From assembly GCA_022786605.1 (NCBI GenBank), contig JALFWW010000020.1:1-36906 (forward strand): a stretch of DNA of 36,906 bases. Reading direction: 5' to 3'. Each line of letters opens with the position of its first letter. Position 1 is the first letter of the stretch. Below, one piece after another: positions 24,041-32,676 of the stretch. This DNA comes from Clostridia bacterium (GTDB lineage: Bacteria > Bacillota > Clostridia > Lachnospirales > Anaerotignaceae). The translations under genes were made by a program, and so were the position numbers. The notes under the pieces were generated by a model. The model was not told where the DNA came from and made no database searches. It saw only the letters and a program-made list of their open reading frames with translations.

Positions 24041-25972
24041 GTGGCAGAACAGAACAACCAGCCTGCACAGGAAATGACACAGCAGGAACTGAGTGAACAG
24101 ATCAAAATCAGACGGGAAAAACTGGCACAGCTTCAGGCTGAAGGCAAAGACCCCTTTGAAATCACAAAATGCGAAGTAACACATCACAGCGATGAAATCA
24201 GAGCAAACTTTGAAGAACTGGAAGAAAAAGACGTTGCCATCGCCGGCAGACTTATGAGCAAACGTATCATGGGGAAAGCGTCTTTCTGCAACATCCAGGA
24301 CAGAAACGGCAATATCCAGTCTTATGTAAGCCGTAACGACATCGGCGACGAAGCTTATGCCGCATTCAAAAAATTCGACATCGGTGACCTGATCAGCATC
24401 AAAGGCTTCGTATTCAAAACAAAAACAGGGGAAGTTTCCGTACACGCGAAAGAAGTGACACTGCTGTCCAAGAGCCTGCAGGTACTGCCCGAAAAATTCC
24501 ACGGTCTGAAAGACCAGGAACTGCGTTACCGTCAGAGATATCTGGACCTGATCGTGAACCCTGAAGTGCGTGATACATTCATCAAACGTTCCCGCATCAT
24601 CACAGAAATCCGTAAATTCCTGGATAGCAAGGGCTTCCTGGAAGTGGAAACACCTGTACTGCAGACCATTCCCGGCGGTGCTTCCGCAAGACCTTTCATC
24701 ACACACCATAACACACTGGATATCGACATGTACTGCCGTATCGCACTGGAACTGCCTCTGAAACGTCTCATCGTTGGCGGTTTTGAACGTGTCTATGAAA
24801 TCGGCCGTGTATTCCGTAACGAAGGGATCTCCGTGCGTCATAACCCCGAATTTACCCTGATGGAACTGTATCAGGCTTACACAGACTATAACGGCATGAT
24901 GGACATCACAGAAGAAATGTTCCGTACCGTTGCCCAGAACGTACTGGGTACCACAAAAGTGGTTTACGGCGGTCATGAACTGGATCTGGGCAAACCTTTC
25001 GCAAGAAAGACAATGGTTGACGCCGTGAAAGAATTCTCCGGCGTAGACTTCGATCAGGTAGCTGATACAGCAGAAGCGAAGAGAATCGCTGACGAACATC
25101 ATGTGGAATATGAAGAACGTCATGTAAAAGGTGATATCCTGAACCTGTTCTTCGAAGAATTCGTAGAAAAGAACCTGATTCAGCCCACATTCATCATTGA
25201 CTACCCCGTTGAAATCTCTCCTCTGACAAAGAGAAAACCCGATAAACCGGAATTCACAGAACGTTTCGAACTGTTTATCGTTGGTAGAGAATACGGCAAC
25301 GCATACTCCGAACTGAATGACCCCATCGACCAGCGTCATCGTTTCGAATATCAGGAATACCTGAGAGAAGCAGGCGACGACGAAGCAAACATGATCGACG
25401 AAGACTTCCTGACAGCTCTGGAATATGGTATGCCTCCTACAGGCGGTCTGGGCGTAGGTATCGACAGATTCGTTATGCTGCTGACAGAATCCGTTTCCAT
25501 CAGAGACGTTATTCTGTTCCCCACAATGAAACCCCTGGACATGCCTAAGAAAGCAGAAACAAAAGCTCCTGTGGCTGCTCCTGTTGCAGAAAAAATCGAC
25601 TTCTCCAACGTAAAGGTAGAACCTCTGTTTGAAGAATTCGTGGACTTCGATACATTTGCGAAATCCGACTACAGAGCCGTAAAAGTAAAAGCATGTGAAG
25701 CAGTGCCTAAGAGCAAAAAACTGCTGAAATTCGTGCTGGATGACGGCAGCGGCACAGATCGTGTGATCCTGAGCGGTATCCACGATTACTATGAACCCGA
25801 AGAACTGGTAGGCAAGACCTGCATCGCAATCACAAACCTGCCTCCTCGTAACATGATGGGCATTGATTCTTGTGGTATGCTGATCTCCGCTGTACATGAA
25901 GTGGATGGTCACGAAGGTCTGAACCTGCTGATGGTGGATGATAGAATCCCCGCAGGTGCAAAACTGTACTAA
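24041..25972 (+). CDS. lysS: Lysyl-tRNA synthetase (class II) with C-terminal tRNA-binding domain
   Basis: The protein has 643 residues, about 140 more than standard LysRS. The N-terminal OB-fold (about residues 60-165) is followed by the class II core: YRQRYLDL (motif 1 region), [23 protein letters not shown] (motif 2) and [14 protein letters not shown] (motif 3). After [16 protein letters not shown] a linker rich in Ala, Pro and Lys joins an EMAP/Trbp111-type domain from about 530 to the end, with [11 protein letters not shown] and the stretch [24 protein letters not shown]. Such a domain usually occurs in MetRS. The start is GTG 24041, with GGAGG upstream. A strong terminator follows. Confidence 0.95.
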   Translation: MAEQNNQPAQEMTQQELSEQIKIRREKLAQLQAEGKDPFEITKCEVTHHSDEIRANFEELEEKDVAIAGRLMSKRIMGKASFCNIQDRNGNIQSYVSRNDIGDEAYAAFKKFDIGDLISIKGFVFKTKTGEVSVHAKEVTLLSKSLQVLPEKFHGLKDQELRYRQRYLDLIVNPEVRDTFIKRSRIITEIRKFLDSKGFLEVETPVLQTIPGGASARPFITHHNTLDIDMYCRIALELPLKRLIVGGFERVYEIGRVFRNEGISVRHNPEFTLMELYQAYTDYNGMMDITEEMFRTVAQNVLGTTKVVYGGHELDLGKPFARKTMVDAVKEFSGVDFDQVADTAEAKRIADEHHVEYEERHVKGDILNLFFEEFVEKNLIQPTFIIDYPVEISPLTKRKPDKPEFTERFELFIVGREYGNAYSELNDPIDQRHRFEYQEYLREAGDDEANMIDEDFLTALEYGMPPTGGLGVGIDRFVMLLTESVSIRDVILFPTMKPLDMPKKAETKAPVAAPVAEKIDFSNVKVEPLFEEFVDFDTFAKSDYRAVKVKACEAVPKSKKLLKFVLDDGSGTDRVILSGIHDYYEPEELVGKTCIAITNLPPRNMMGIDSCGMLISAVHEVDGHEGLNLLMVDDRIPAGAKLY

Positions 25973-25989
25973 TTATTAAGTAGAAATCC

Positions 25990-26025
25990 AAAAGGCGTTT
26001 TCTCGAAGGAGAAAACGCCTTTTTG
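25990..26025. terminator. Terminator of greA-lysS, bidirectional
   Basis: AAAGGCGTTTTCTC (25991-26004) pairs perfectly with GAGAAAACGCCTTT (26009-26022), with T-runs on both strands. The convergent regulator gene stops at 26040. Confidence 0.92.
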
Positions 26026-26039
26026 TCGTATTCCTAATT

Positions 26040-27425
26040 TTATCCATTCCATTTGATATTATGCTTTTTCAGTTTACGTGAAACAGAAGGCTGGCTGATT
26101 TGCAGTGCTTCGGCAATTTCATAAGTAGTCTTATATTTTTTTGCCGCGTTTTGCAAAATAGTACACTCTAAGTTATCATAAGCTTCTTTTAAGGGAATGA
26201 TTTCGTCTGCTTCCAGTTCCAGCAAAGAAGTTACAGATGGATTCCATGGAAGTAGTCCGGTTTTTGGTATAATCTCATTTTCCTCAGAAGTCACTAAAAT
26301 ACGCTCGATGATGTTTTCTAATTCTCTGACATTGCCGGGCCAGTCGTAATCCATCAGGCATTTGAGCATGCTGGGAGAGAGTTTTTTGTTCATTTTGTAT
26401 TTTTCGTTGATATTGTTTACGAAATATTCGATGAGAGGGGGAATATCCGTCTTTCTTTCCCGCAGAGGCGGCAGGATGATAGATACTACATTCAGGCGAT
26501 AGTATAAGTCCTGACGAAATGTTTTCTCCTGTACCATTTCTTCCAGATTGCGATTGGTGGCGGCAATGATTCTGGTGTCGATGGGAATGGATTTTGTGGA
26601 GCCGATGCGGGAGATGGTTTTTTCCTGTAGAACACGGAGAAGTTTCACCTGTAAGTGCAGAGGCATATCCCCGATTTCATCTAGAAAGACTGTTCCTTTG
26701 TTGGCCATTTCAAAAATGCCGATATGTCCATTCTTTTTGGCGCCGGTAAAAGAACCGCCCTCATAACCGAACAGTTCTGATTCCAGAAGATTTTCCGGAA
26801 TGGCACCGCAGTTGATTTTCAAAAATAAACTGTTGTTCCGGTGACTCTGCTCGTGTATCTCGCGGGCAACCACCTCTTTGCCGGTACCGGACTCGCCCAG
26901 AATCAGCACCGTAGAATCTACATTGGCAACCTTGTGTGCCAAAGACATCACGTTTTTGAATTCTTGGCTTTCTGCTACATAATTCTGTGTTTTCTGCATT
27001 TTGTTGAGTCGCTGCTGGTACTGGTCGATGAGGAAACGAGAATGTTTCAGGTCTTCTTCGATTTTATTCAGTACAGTCACATCCCGCACAAAGGAAACTA
27101 CCATCAGTATTTCATCCTGATCAAAGATCGGAAATCCGTTTAGGGCTACTTTTTTACCGTTTTTGATTTCCTGTTCGATGCTCACAGGTTTTTTGGTTTC
27201 CATGACTTTTTGCGTAATGGAGGTAGAGAGATAACCTTCCTGCACAATCTGTGACATATATTTTCCTACAAGATTTTCCGCGTTTAGTCCTGTGATTTCT
27301 TCATAGGCGCGGTTCACCTGTAACGTCAGACCATCAGCGTTGGTGATGTAAATCCCATCTGTAAAGGTATCGAAGACCTTTTCCCAGTTTTTGGGGTCTT
27401 TCATATCTAATAGTTTTTTAGACAT
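26040..27425 (-). CDS. Sigma-54-dependent transcriptional activator with PAS domain
   Basis: The 461-residue protein activates RNA polymerase carrying sigma-54. A PAS sensor domain (residues about 12-118) begins FDTFTDGIYITNADGLTLQVNRAYEEITG. A coiled linker follows. The AAA+ domain (about 150-385) has Walker A GESGTGKE (177-184), GSFTGA (224-229, the sigma-54 contact loop, usually GAFTGA) and Walker B GTVFLDEIGD (244-253). The C-terminal helix-turn-helix is TyrR-like (TTYEIAEALQISQPSVSRKL). No receiver domain is present, so it senses a small ligand or redox state through PAS. It is the obvious regulator for the two sigma-54 promoters at 28383 and 28752. Confidence 0.95.
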   Translation of the reverse strand: MSKKLLDMKDPKNWEKVFDTFTDGIYITNADGLTLQVNRAYEEITGLNAENLVGKYMSQIVQEGYLSTSITQKVMETKKPVSIEQEIKNGKKVALNGFPIFDQDEILMVVSFVRDVTVLNKIEEDLKHSRFLIDQYQQRLNKMQKTQNYVAESQEFKNVMSLAHKVANVDSTVLILGESGTGKEVVAREIHEQSHRNNSLFLKINCGAIPENLLESELFGYEGGSFTGAKKNGHIGIFEMANKGTVFLDEIGDMPLHLQVKLLRVLQEKTISRIGSTKSIPIDTRIIAATNRNLEEMVQEKTFRQDLYYRLNVVSIILPPLRERKTDIPPLIEYFVNNINEKYKMNKKLSPSMLKCLMDYDWPGNVRELENIIERILVTSEENEIIPKTGLLPWNPSVTSLLELEADEIIPLKEAYDNLECTILQNAAKKYKTTYEIAEALQISQPSVSRKLKKHNIKWNG

Positions 27426-27453
27426 TTTTTATCCACCTCCCGAGTTTTTTCAC

Positions 27454-27469
27454 TGGCATGAATATTGCT
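27454..27469 (+). promoter_or_regulatory. Sigma-54-like promoter pointing into a non-coding stretch
   Basis: TGGCAT-GAATA-TTGCT matches the -24/-12 consensus TGGCAC-N5-TTGCW at all but one position with exact spacing. It points away from the minus-strand regulator gene into the 27470-27571 stretch. No TGATTCA palindrome is nearby; the nearest enhancer cluster is about 1 kb downstream. Confidence 0.5.
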
Positions 27470-27479
27470 TCTCTTATCT

Positions 27480-27573
27480 ATTGCATAGTCTCCCTCACGA
27501 CATGCGACCTTCCGCTCCATGACAGGAAGGACTATTTTTAAAGCAGATGCAGGTATCCTGCATCTCTTTTTTT
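27480..27573 (+). ncRNA. Candidate sigma-54-dependent small RNA
   Basis: The stretch has no gene on either strand. Downstream of the sigma-54-like promoter it holds a 6-bp hairpin (CCTTCC with GGAAGG, near 27508 and 27526) and ends in a hairpin AGATGCAGG (27545-27553) with CCTGCATCT (27557-27565), followed by C and seven T. The U-run is on the plus strand; on the minus strand, where the crotonase gene ends, only three T follow. CU-rich single-stranded parts (TCTCCCTC) could pair with ribosome binding sites. Confidence 0.42.
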
Positions 27574-28351
27574 ATTTTCCCTGAAATGTGGGAGAGGGTT
27601 TTTTGTGCAGGAATGCTTCTATGGCTTTTTTTCTGTCCGTGGTTTGACAAATTTCCATAAAAGCGTCTGTTTCGTATATTAGCTGTTCTTCTAAAGTTAC
27701 ATCGTATGTGTGCCGCAGCACCTGCTTCATTTTTCTGATGGCAAGGGGCGCAAAGCCGCTGATGGTATCTGCTAATTCCTTTGTCTTTTGTTCCAGTTCT
27801 TCTGCCGGTATCACATACTGCACCAGTCCCAGTCGAAGGGCTTCCTCCCCCCGCAGGGTTCTGCCAGTCAACAGCAGATCCATGGCGTTGGCATAGCCTA
27901 TTTTCTGCCCTAACAGCCCGATGCCGCCAAATCCAGGGATTTCTCCAAGTTTGATGGTGGGGATTCCTAGCTGGATATCGTCAGCGGCAATGACCAGATC
28001 CGCTGATAACAGGAACTCCAGCCCCGCCCCCAGACAGTATCCATGGATGGAAAAGATCACCGGACAGGGACAGTCTCGCAGGCATTTGGCGCATGCCTGT
28101 CCAAGATGAGAAAAGCGGCGGGCAGAAGTGTCTTTCAGATGTTGTTCTTCCTTAATATCTCCGCCAAAAGTAAAAGCATTCGGCAGATCGCTTTTTACAA
28201 TGACACAGCGGATATCTTTCTCTTGGTGGACTACAGCGAAAATGTTGCACCATTTTTCCATCATTTCTGTAGAAAAGGCATTGCCTACAGGCTGCCGATT
28301 TAAATGGATAGTGGCAATATGGTTTCTGACGGTATATCGAATTTCATTCAT
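27572..28351 (-). CDS. Crotonase-family protein (enoyl-CoA hydratase/isomerase)
   Basis: The 259-residue protein has the crotonase fold. The oxyanion-hole segments are NAFTFGGDIKEE and FSIHGYCLGAGLEFLLSADLV. The Glu in GAGLE (residue 112) matches the first catalytic Glu of enoyl-CoA hydratase (Glu144 in rat). The second catalytic position, usually Glu in PE, is Thr132 in GIPTIKLG, so ordinary hydration of crotonyl-CoA is not assured. ATG 28351 is chosen because GGAGGAAG lies upstream; the frame extends to 28387 but that would lie over its sigma-54 promoter. It is divergently paired with the operon at 28805 and would supply a crotonyl-CoA step if it hydrates. Confidence 0.88.
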   Translation of the reverse strand: MNEIRYTVRNHIATIHLNRQPVGNAFSTEMMEKWCNIFAVVHQEKDIRCVIVKSDLPNAFTFGGDIKEEQHLKDTSARRFSHLGQACAKCLRDCPCPVIFSIHGYCLGAGLEFLLSADLVIAADDIQLGIPTIKLGEIPGFGGIGLLGQKIGYANAMDLLLTGRTLRGEEALRLGLVQYVIPAEELEQKTKELADTISGFAPLAIRKMKQVLRHTYDVTLEEQLIYETDAFMEICQTTDRKKAIEAFLHKKPSPTFQGK

Positions 28352-28382
28352 GTTTGCTTCCTCCTTTTTGCTGTAAAAATGG

Positions 28383-28398
28383 AGCAAAAAACATGCCC
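28383..28398 (-). promoter_or_regulatory. Sigma-54 promoter of the crotonase gene
   Basis: On the minus strand the sequence is GGGCAT-GTTTT-TTGCT, with the invariant GG and GC elements at exact -24/-12 spacing and a perfect -12 half. It places the transcript start near 28371, 20 bases before ATG 28351. Confidence 0.68.
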
Positions 28399-28493
28399 TG
28401 TCTGTTCATGGCATCATTTATCGTGTTTTTTGTGTGTTTGTTTGATATTTTACGGAAAAATATAAACATCATTTTTTTCTGGATACATTTTGG

Positions 28494-28572
28494 TGATTCA
28501 GCACTGAATCAAACTATAAATGATTCAATGGTGAATCAAGAAAAATGGGGCGTTTGATTCTTTTTTGAATCA
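28494..28572. promoter_or_regulatory. Three enhancer-type palindromes (upstream activator sites)
   Basis: TGATTCA-GCAC-TGAATCA (28494-28511), TGATTCA-ATGG-TGAATCA (28521-28538) and TGATTCT-TTTT-TGAATCA (28555-28572) are 18-bp inverted repeats with identical 7-bp arms apart from one base. Centres are 27 and 34 bp apart. They lie about 100 bp upstream of the minus sigma-54 promoter and 180 bp upstream of the plus one, as expected for binding of the activator at 26040. Confidence 0.85.
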
Positions 28573-28751
28573 ATGGTGTAAAAAATCCCTTTTCTCTTTC
28601 AATATATACAAAAAAAGAACAAAGTAGCAGCTATGAACAAACAATAAAGAAGTTCCTATCTTGCTTTTGTCATTCTATTATATACGAATTTGATGACTTT
28701 TGGATGGGAAAAACAATGGTTTTGTATGTTTTATATCAAGTTTTTTATTTT

Positions 28752-28767
28752 TGGCACGGTTTATGCT
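28752..28767 (+). promoter_or_regulatory. Sigma-54 promoter of the 4-hydroxybutyryl-CoA dehydratase operon
   Basis: TGGCAC-GGTTT-ATGCT has a perfect -24 half and the GC of -12 at exact spacing. It predicts a start near 28778, about 27 bases before the operon's first start codon. No competing sigmaA promoter is obvious here. Confidence 0.88.
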
Positions 28768-28804
28768 TTATATTCGGGTACAAGATCAAGAGAAAGGAGA
28801 TGAA

Positions 28805-30004
28805 TTGATTTTGGGAACAAAAAAGGCACTGGAAGGGTTAAAAATACTGGATTTTACAAGAGTGTATTCTGGTCCTTACTGCACGATGCTCCTGGCGGAT
28901 CTGGGAGCGGAAGTCATCAAAGTCGAGGCACCCAAAAAAGGCGATGACACGAGAATGTTTGCCCCCATCCGACAGGGCGAAAGCGGATATTTCATGTATC
29001 TGAACCGCTGTAAAAAAAGCGTTACTTTGGATCTGAAACAGAAAGAAGGCAAAAAGATCGCAAAGGAACTTGCCCAGTGGGCAGACGTGGTCATTGAGAA
29101 TTTTTCACCTGGCACCATGGAAAAACTGGAACTGGATTACGAACGCATCAAGAAGGTGAATCCAGAGATTATATACGCATCTATTTCAGGTTTTGGACAG
29201 ACTGGACCTTATCGGAATAAGGTGGCATATGACGCAGTGGCACAGGCAATGGGCGGCTGGACAGCATTGACTGGTTTCCCAGATACCACACCAGTACGTG
29301 TGGGACCTGCCCTTTCCGACGCGGCAACAGGCATTCATGCCATGGCGGCAATCCTGGCTGCGGTCATCTATAAACAGAAAACAGGCAAAGGACAGTATAT
29401 CGACATTGCCATGATGGACACCGTATTCTCTATGCTGGAAAATGCCGTGCCCATCAAAACCCTCATGGGAGAAAATCCCGACAGGATCGGCAATTCCAAC
29501 CCCAGCTCAGCACCTTATAACCTGTACCGCACCAAAGAAAGCCATATCGTCATTGCAACAGCCAATGACGCATTGTTCAAAAAGCTCATTGGTGTCATGG
29601 GCAAACCGGAGCTGATCGAGGATGAACGATTTGCCACAAATCCAGACAGAAAGAAAAATGAGAAAGCTCTGGACGCCATCATCGAAGAATGGACCATGCA
29701 GCATACCAATGAGGAAATCGAGCAGATGCTGGATGAAGTGAGAGTCCCCGTGGCTTCTCTGAAAACCATTGCGGAACTGGTGGATGATCCTCAGATTGCA
29801 AACCGCAATATGCTTGTTTCTCTGGAGCACCCTGTAGTGGGAACCGTCCGTTATCCGGGCAACCCCCTGAAATTACAGGAAACACCGCCCCAGCCTACCC
29901 AAAGAGCGCCTATGCTTGGCGAGCATACAGACCGGATCTTACGGGATGTACTGCATTATGGTCAGGAAGATATAGATAAATTCAGACAGAATCAAATTAT
30001 TTAA
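28805..30004 (+). CDS. Family III CoA-transferase (CaiB/BaiF type)
   Basis: It would activate a carboxylic acid to its CoA thioester by exchange with another acyl-CoA. The 399-residue protein begins LEGLKILDFTRVYSGPYCTMLLADLGAEVIKVE, the family's N-terminal signature. The catalytic Asp is probably D172 in GPALSDAATG, by comparison with formyl-CoA transferase. I take the start as TTG 28805: AAAGGAG lies 5 bases before it and the in-frame ATG at 28700 would lie upstream of the sigma-54 promoter and of its predicted transcript start. It is the first gene of the operon; abfD follows after 20 bases. The substrate acid is unknown. Confidence 0.92.
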   Translation: MILGTKKALEGLKILDFTRVYSGPYCTMLLADLGAEVIKVEAPKKGDDTRMFAPIRQGESGYFMYLNRCKKSVTLDLKQKEGKKIAKELAQWADVVIENFSPGTMEKLELDYERIKKVNPEIIYASISGFGQTGPYRNKVAYDAVAQAMGGWTALTGFPDTTPVRVGPALSDAATGIHAMAAILAAVIYKQKTGKGQYIDIAMMDTVFSMLENAVPIKTLMGENPDRIGNSNPSSAPYNLYRTKESHIVIATANDALFKKLIGVMGKPELIEDERFATNPDRKKNEKALDAIIEEWTMQHTNEEIEQMLDEVRVPVASLKTIAELVDDPQIANRNMLVSLEHPVVGTVRYPGNPLKLQETPPQPTQRAPMLGEHTDRILRDVLHYGQEDIDKFRQNQII

Positions 30005-30024
30005 CCCAGAGGAGGAATGTTATT

Positions 30025-31470
30025 ATGATGAATGGACAACAGTACAAAGACAGCCTGCGGAAACTGCACCCCGTGATTTATTGCAACGGCAGAAAAATCG
30101 AATGCGTTGTGGATGACCCCATGACAGCACCTCATGTTAACTCTGCAGCTATGACATATGAATTGGCTTTCGATCCCGAATACGAAGATCTGATGACAGC
30201 CATTTCTCCTTTCACCGGCAAAAAGATCAACCGTTTCACTCATGTACACCAGAGCACAGACGACCTGATCAAGAAAGTAAAAATGATGCGTATGATCGGT
30301 CAGAAAACAGGTACTTGCTTCCAGAGATGCGTTGGTTTTGACGCTATGAACGCTTCTTTTATCACAACATATAAGATCGACAAAAAATATGGAACAAATT
30401 ACCATCAGCGTTTGATTGACTATATGACATATGTGCAGGATAATGACCTTATGATTGCGGGCTCTATGACAGACCCTAAAGGTGACAGAAGCAAAAAACC
30501 CAGCCAGCAGGCTGACCCCGATCTGTTCGTACATATCGTAGAAAGAAGAGAAGACGGTATCGTGGTTCGTGGCGCAAAAGCCCATCAGACAGGTATGGTA
30601 AACTCCCATGAAATGCTGATCCTGCCTACTACAAACCTGGGACCCGATGATAAAGATTACGCAGTTGCTGCCGCGATCCCCGTAGACGCACCGGGCGTTA
30701 TCCATTTCTTCGGCAGACAGACAAACGAAAACAGACGTCTGGAAGGCGATATCGATACTGGTAACGCAGAATACGCAATCGTTGGCGGCGAAACACTGAC
30801 AATCCTCAACGACGTATTTGTTCCTTGGGACAGAGTATTCATGTGCGGTGAAACAGATCTGGCACAGGAATTTGTAGAAACATTCGCATCTTATCACAGA
30901 CAGAACTACGGCGGCTGCAAAGTTGGTGTTGCTGACGTTATCATCGGCGCTTCCGCTTCCATGGCTGAATACAATGGCTGCCCCAAAGCTTCTCATATCA
31001 AAGATAAACTGGTTGAAATGGTACATCTGGCAGAAAGCATGCACTGCTGCTCCATCGCATGTTCCGCTATGGGTCATAAAACAGAAGCAGGCAGCTACTA
31101 TGTAGACACACTGCTGGCAAATACTGTAAAACTGAACTGCACAAAGACCATGTACGAAATTTCCCGTCTGGCACACGACATCGCCGGCGGTTTCATCGCA
31201 ACACTGCCTTATGAAGCAGATTATCGTTCCGAAATCGGACATGACTACATCGATAAATATTTCGCAGGCGACGCGAAATTCCCTACAGAAGAAAGAATCC
31301 GTATGGCAAGACTGCTGGAAAACATGACAGGCGGTACAGCACTGGCAGAAAGCATGCATGGTGCAGGTTCTCCTCAAGCAATGCGCGTTATGATCCAGAG
31401 AGAAACAAATTGGGAACAGAAGAAGAAAATGGCGAAGAAATTAGCCAAAATTGAAGTGAAGGAGGATTGA
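30025..31470 (+). CDS. abfD: 4-Hydroxybutyryl-CoA dehydratase/vinylacetyl-CoA isomerase
   Basis: The 481-residue protein is the FAD and [4Fe-4S] enzyme that removes water from 4-hydroxybutyryl-CoA by a ketyl-radical mechanism to give crotonyl-CoA. The four cluster ligands known from Clostridium aminobutyricum AbfD (C99, C103, H292, C299) are present one residue lower: C98 and C102 in GTCFQRCVGFDA, and H291 and C298 in SYHRQNYGGCK. The rest matches the HpaB-like fold. Codon use is narrow, so expression is high when induced. AGGAGG lies 10 bases before ATG 30025; ATG 30028 is equivalent. Genes for 4-hydroxybutyrate or succinate-semialdehyde dehydrogenase are not in the window. Confidence 0.94.
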   Translation: MMNGQQYKDSLRKLHPVIYCNGRKIECVVDDPMTAPHVNSAAMTYELAFDPEYEDLMTAISPFTGKKINRFTHVHQSTDDLIKKVKMMRMIGQKTGTCFQRCVGFDAMNASFITTYKIDKKYGTNYHQRLIDYMTYVQDNDLMIAGSMTDPKGDRSKKPSQQADPDLFVHIVERREDGIVVRGAKAHQTGMVNSHEMLILPTTNLGPDDKDYAVAAAIPVDAPGVIHFFGRQTNENRRLEGDIDTGNAEYAIVGGETLTILNDVFVPWDRVFMCGETDLAQEFVETFASYHRQNYGGCKVGVADVIIGASASMAEYNGCPKASHIKDKLVEMVHLAESMHCCSIACSAMGHKTEAGSYYVDTLLANTVKLNCTKTMYEISRLAHDIAGGFIATLPYEADYRSEIGHDYIDKYFAGDAKFPTEERIRMARLLENMTGGTALAESMHGAGSPQAMRVMIQRETNWEQKKKMAKKLAKIEVKED

Positions 31471-31473
31471 GCC

Positions 31474-32676
31474 ATGTTTCAGACACCGGTCATTGTCAGC
31501 GGCGTACGAACGGCAACAGGTAAGTTCGGCGGCGCGCTGAAAGATATGGAAGCACCTGCGCTGGGGGCTCTGTGTACAAAGGAAGCCCTGAAGCGTGCCA
31601 ACATTACAGGCGATATGGTAGATGAAGTTATCATCGGTACCCATTTCCAGGCAGGGATCAAAGCCAATTCCGCAAGACAGGTATCTTTGGGTGCGGGCAT
31701 CCCTGTGGAAGTACCTGCATGGACTGTGAACAAAAACTGCGGTACCGGTCTGAAAGCCATCCAGTCTGCGGCAGAACATATCATGCTGGGTGAAGCGGAC
31801 ATCATGGTGGCAGGGGGCTGCGAAAGCATGAGCCGTATCCCTTATGTGCTGAAAGATTACCGTTTCGGTGGCAGAATGGGCAGCGGTCAGGTACTGGACT
31901 CCATGCTTTATGACGGTCTGGTAGACCCCTTCATGAATTACCACATGGGCATCACAGCGGAAAACGTAGCGGAAAAATGCGGTATTACAAGAGAAATGCA
32001 GGATGAATTCGCTCTGCTGAGCCATAAACGTGCACAGGAAGCGGCAGAAGCCGGCAAATTTGATGAAGAAATTATCCCTGTGGAAGTAAAAACCAAAAAA
32101 GGTACTGTGATCTTTGATAAAGACGAAACCATCCGTTATAACGCAAAAATCGAAGATTTTCGGAAACTGAAACCTGCGTTCCGTCCCGATGGCGGTACTG
32201 TAACAGCAGGGAATGCTTCCGGATGTAACGACGAAGCAGCCATCGTTGTGATGATGAGCGAAAGAAAAGCCAAGGAACTGGGTCTGGAAATCAAAGCGGC
32301 GCTGCGGGGCTTCGCTTCTGCCGGCATCCATCCTTCCATCATGGGCTACGCTCCCGTATACGCAGTACAGAAACTGCTGAAAAAAGTGAATATGACAGTG
32401 GACGACATCGACCTGTTTGAAATCAATGAAGCCTTTGCGGCACAGGCATTTGCCTGTGTGAGAGATCTGGGTCTTTCCATGGATAAAGTCAACGTAAACG
32501 GCGGTGCCATTGCTCTGGGCCATCCTGTTGGCGCAACAGGCGCACGTTTGACCATCAATATGATGAATGAACTGCGCCGCAGAAACTGCCATTATGGCGT
32601 TGTAACTCTTTGCATCGGCGGCGGTCAGGCCATTGCGGCACTGGTGGAAAATGTGGCAGGGGGTACGAAAGAATGA
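31474..32676 (+). CDS. Acetyl-CoA acetyltransferase (thiolase)
   Basis: It cleaves acetoacetyl-CoA with CoA to two acetyl-CoA, or catalyses the reverse. The 400-residue protein has the nucleophile Cys in [11 protein letters not shown] near residue 89, the active-site motifs [26 protein letters not shown] (His) and the C-terminal [11 protein letters not shown] (Cys acid-base). The start is ATG 31474, 3 bases after the abfD stop, with GAAGGAGG inside the abfD end. The stop overlaps the next gene in an ATGA arrangement, so translation is coupled. In this context it probably completes beta-oxidation of crotonyl-CoA-derived intermediates. Confidence 0.95.
   Translation: MFQTPVIVSGVRTATGKFGGALKDMEAPALGALCTKEALKRANITGDMVDEVIIGTHFQAGIKANSARQVSLGAGIPVEVPAWTVNKNCGTGLKAIQSAAEHIMLGEADIMVAGGCESMSRIPYVLKDYRFGGRMGSGQVLDSMLYDGLVDPFMNYHMGITAENVAEKCGITREMQDEFALLSHKRAQEAAEAGKFDEEIIPVEVKTKKGTVIFDKDETIRYNAKIEDFRKLKPAFRPDGGTVTAGNASGCNDEAAIVVMMSERKAKELGLEIKAALRGFASAGIHPSIMGYAPVYAVQKLLKKVNMTVDDIDLFEINEAFAAQAFACVRDLGLSMDKVNVNGGAIALGHPVGATGARLTINMMNELRRRNCHYGVVTLCIGGGQAIAALVENVAGGTKE

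Noticed and set aside
26068..26086. Partial parS-like sequence (ACGTGAAACA) inside the sigma-54 activator gene
   Set aside because: Only the right half matches; the left half agrees at 2 of 6 positions and the bases encode normal residues of the regulator's helix-turn-helix end.
27521..27583. 21-codon frame on the plus strand within the candidate small RNA
   Set aside because: It would run through the terminator hairpin and has no ribosome binding site.
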